Position numbers and translations under genes: made by a program | The notes under the pieces: model-generated | Database searches by the model: none | Told to the model about the DNA's origin: nothing | What the model saw: only the letters and a program-made list of their open reading frames with translations | DNA from: Bacillota bacterium | GTDB lineage: Bacteria; Bacillota; Clostridia; Christensenellales; Aristaeellaceae | Assembly (NCBI GenBank): GCA_023443705.1 | Contig: JAEZTD010000219.1 | Coordinates: forward strand, 1 to 6,013 | Length of the DNA stretch: 6,013 nt | Direction of reading: 5' to 3' | Shown: positions 5,028 to 6,013 of the stretch, one piece after another | How positions within the stretch are numbered: the stretch's first letter is position 1 | Layout of the letters: each line of letters opens with the position of its first letter

Positions 5028-6013
5028 TTAGTAACCGCCCAACTCCTCGACAAATTCGCCGTCGTCAAGGCTGTCATCTATATCGCCCTGTACGCCGTCC
5101 GTATCAAAGCCGCCGAACGAATTTTGCGAATCCGACGAATCGGAACCGAGCATCGAGAACCCGTACTCCATCAGTCTGCGGGTATCGGTCCAACGACCGC
5201 TTTTCGAGCTCTTCAGCGTCACGGCAATCAGCGTGACGCCATCCTTTTCCGCCGCACCGACGAAGCACTGGCCGGCCTTGGAGTGATAGCCCGTTTTGAT
5301 GCCGATTTCGTACGGGTAGTAGTGGGGCGAGGACTCGAGGAGCATTGCGTCGCTGGTGGTCAGCTTGCGCTTTTTATGCTTGTTTGTTTTCGCCAGCGTG
5401 TAACCCGTTGCGGAAACAATCTTCCGGAATTCGGCGTTCTTCATCGCCTCCCGGGCGATGATGGCCAGATCCCGCGCAGTGGAATAATGCTTTTTGTTGT
5501 GGTATCCGTGCGGATTCACGAAGTTGGTGTTCGTACAGCCAAGCTCCTGCGCGCGCCGGTTCATCCTTTCGACAAACTTGCTCACCGAACCCGAAACAGC
5601 CACCGCAATCGTAACCGCCGCGTCGTTGCCGGATCGGAGCATCAGGCCGTAGAGGAGGTCCCGAAGGGTCGTCTTCTCCCCCGCCTTGAGTGGAACCAGC
5701 GATGAATCCTTGGGGAGCTTTGTAATCTGCTTGGGGACCTTGACGGCCTTGTCCAGCTTGCCGTATTCCAGCGCAAGCAGGCAAGTCATAATCTTGGTGG
5801 TGCTGGCCGGGTACAGGATTTCGTCGGCGTTTTTTTGAAACAGCAAATCTCCCGTTTCCGCGTTCATCACGACGGCGGCCGCGCCCCGGATGTTCTCCTC
5901 TGTCAGATCCTGCGGGTTATTCTCATCATAAGTTTCGACCGCAGGCGCTGCCGTGGGCGCCGCCGTGGCGGCCAGTTCCGCCCTTGCCGGAAGCGCGGGC
6001 GCGCACCCAAGCG
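5028..6013 (-). CDS. D-alanyl-D-alanine carboxypeptidase, PBP5/DacF-like (5' end outside window)
   Basis: This serine peptidase S11 (PBP5-type) enzyme acts outside the membrane and trims the terminal D-Ala from peptidoglycan pentapeptides. The reading frame stays open to the window edge, so the N terminus is missing; 327 residues are visible. They begin LGCAPALPARAELAATAAP, which looks like the end of a signal peptide followed by an Ala/Pro/Thr-rich linker (visible residues about 12-27). The catalytic motifs are complete: STTK (visible 70-73, with Ser70 as nucleophile and Lys73), SGN (127-129) and KTG (239-241, positions 5289-5297). The domain ends with the usual WTDTRRLMEYGF (about 274-285). 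After that there is no PBP5 C-terminal beta domain or amphipathic anchor, only a 40-residue tail with 12 acidic and no basic residues. A terminator follows. GTG at 5868-5870 and ATG at 5865-5867 are internal codons, not starts. Confidence 0.93.
   Translation of the reverse strand, partial: LGCAPALPARAELAATAAPTAAPAVETYDENNPQDLTEENIRGAAAVVMNAETGDLLFQKNADEILYPASTTKIMTCLLALEYGKLDKAVKVPKQITKLPKDSSLVPLKAGEKTTLRDLLYGLMLRSGNDAAVTIAVAVSGSVSKFVERMNRRAQELGCTNTNFVNPHGYHNKKHYSTARDLAIIAREAMKNAEFRKIVSATGYTLAKTNKHKKRKLTTSDAMLLESSPHYYPYEIGIKTGYHSKAGQCFVGAAEKDGVTLIAVTLKSSKSGRWTDTRRLMEYGFSMLGSDSSDSQNSFGGFDTDGVQGDIDDSLDDGEFVEELGGY

Noticed and set aside
4709..5705. Plus-strand open frames of 175 and 250 codons across the intergenic region and carboxypeptidase
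   Set aside because: Both are shadows: they overlap the terminator, the DUF815 gene or the carboxypeptidase catalytic motifs, and their translations show no recognisable domain or suitable RBS.
5865..5870. Start of the carboxypeptidase at GTG/ATG here
   Set aside because: The frame is open upstream to the window edge and encodes the expected linker and signal-peptide end; the residues here correspond to the beta strand just before the catalytic STTK motif.

Overview
The window is a GC-rich, gene-dense piece of bacterial chromosome. The gene set points to Bacillota, most likely a GC-rich member of Clostridia. It holds a split ThrE-type exporter, a YkpA/YbiT-like ABC-F protein, a DUF815 AAA+ ATPase and a DacF/PBP5-like D,D-carboxypeptidase, with strong AGGAG-type ribosome binding sites and extended -10 promoters. 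This is inference from gene content and style, not a phylogenetic placement. There is no tRNA, rRNA, CRISPR array, insertion sequence, phage gene or other sign of mobile DNA.

Layout from left to right. (1) Positions 29-1263, minus strand: a two-gene operon for a split threonine/serine-exporter-type transporter, a DUF1212 (YjjP-like) subunit followed by a DUF3815 (YjjB-like) subunit, overlapping by ATGA. (2) Positions 1264-1397: a divergent promoter region with a perfect 13-bp inverted repeat between two candidate promoters. (3) Positions 1398-1967, plus strand: a histidine phosphatase (phosphoglycerate mutase-like). It ends 18 bp from the convergent end of the next gene. (4) Positions 1986-4827, minus strand: a probable two-gene operon, a DUF815 AAA+ ATPase followed 52 bp later by an ABC-F protein. 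A double, overlapping promoter lies upstream at about 4869-4905. (5) Positions 4962-5003: a Rho-independent terminator, minus strand. (6) Positions 5028-6013, minus strand: a D-alanyl-D-alanine carboxypeptidase whose 5' end runs off the right edge of the window.

The genes form small, largely independent transcription units (amino-acid or dicarboxylate export, phosphate-ester hydrolysis, an ATPase/ribosome-factor pair, peptidoglycan trimming) rather than one pathway. I see no convincing undescribed multi-gene system. The points that most deserve a second look are the palindrome between the divergent promoters, the altered nucleotide-binding motifs of the ABC-F protein, and the carboxypeptidase that ends in an acidic tail instead of the usual second domain.
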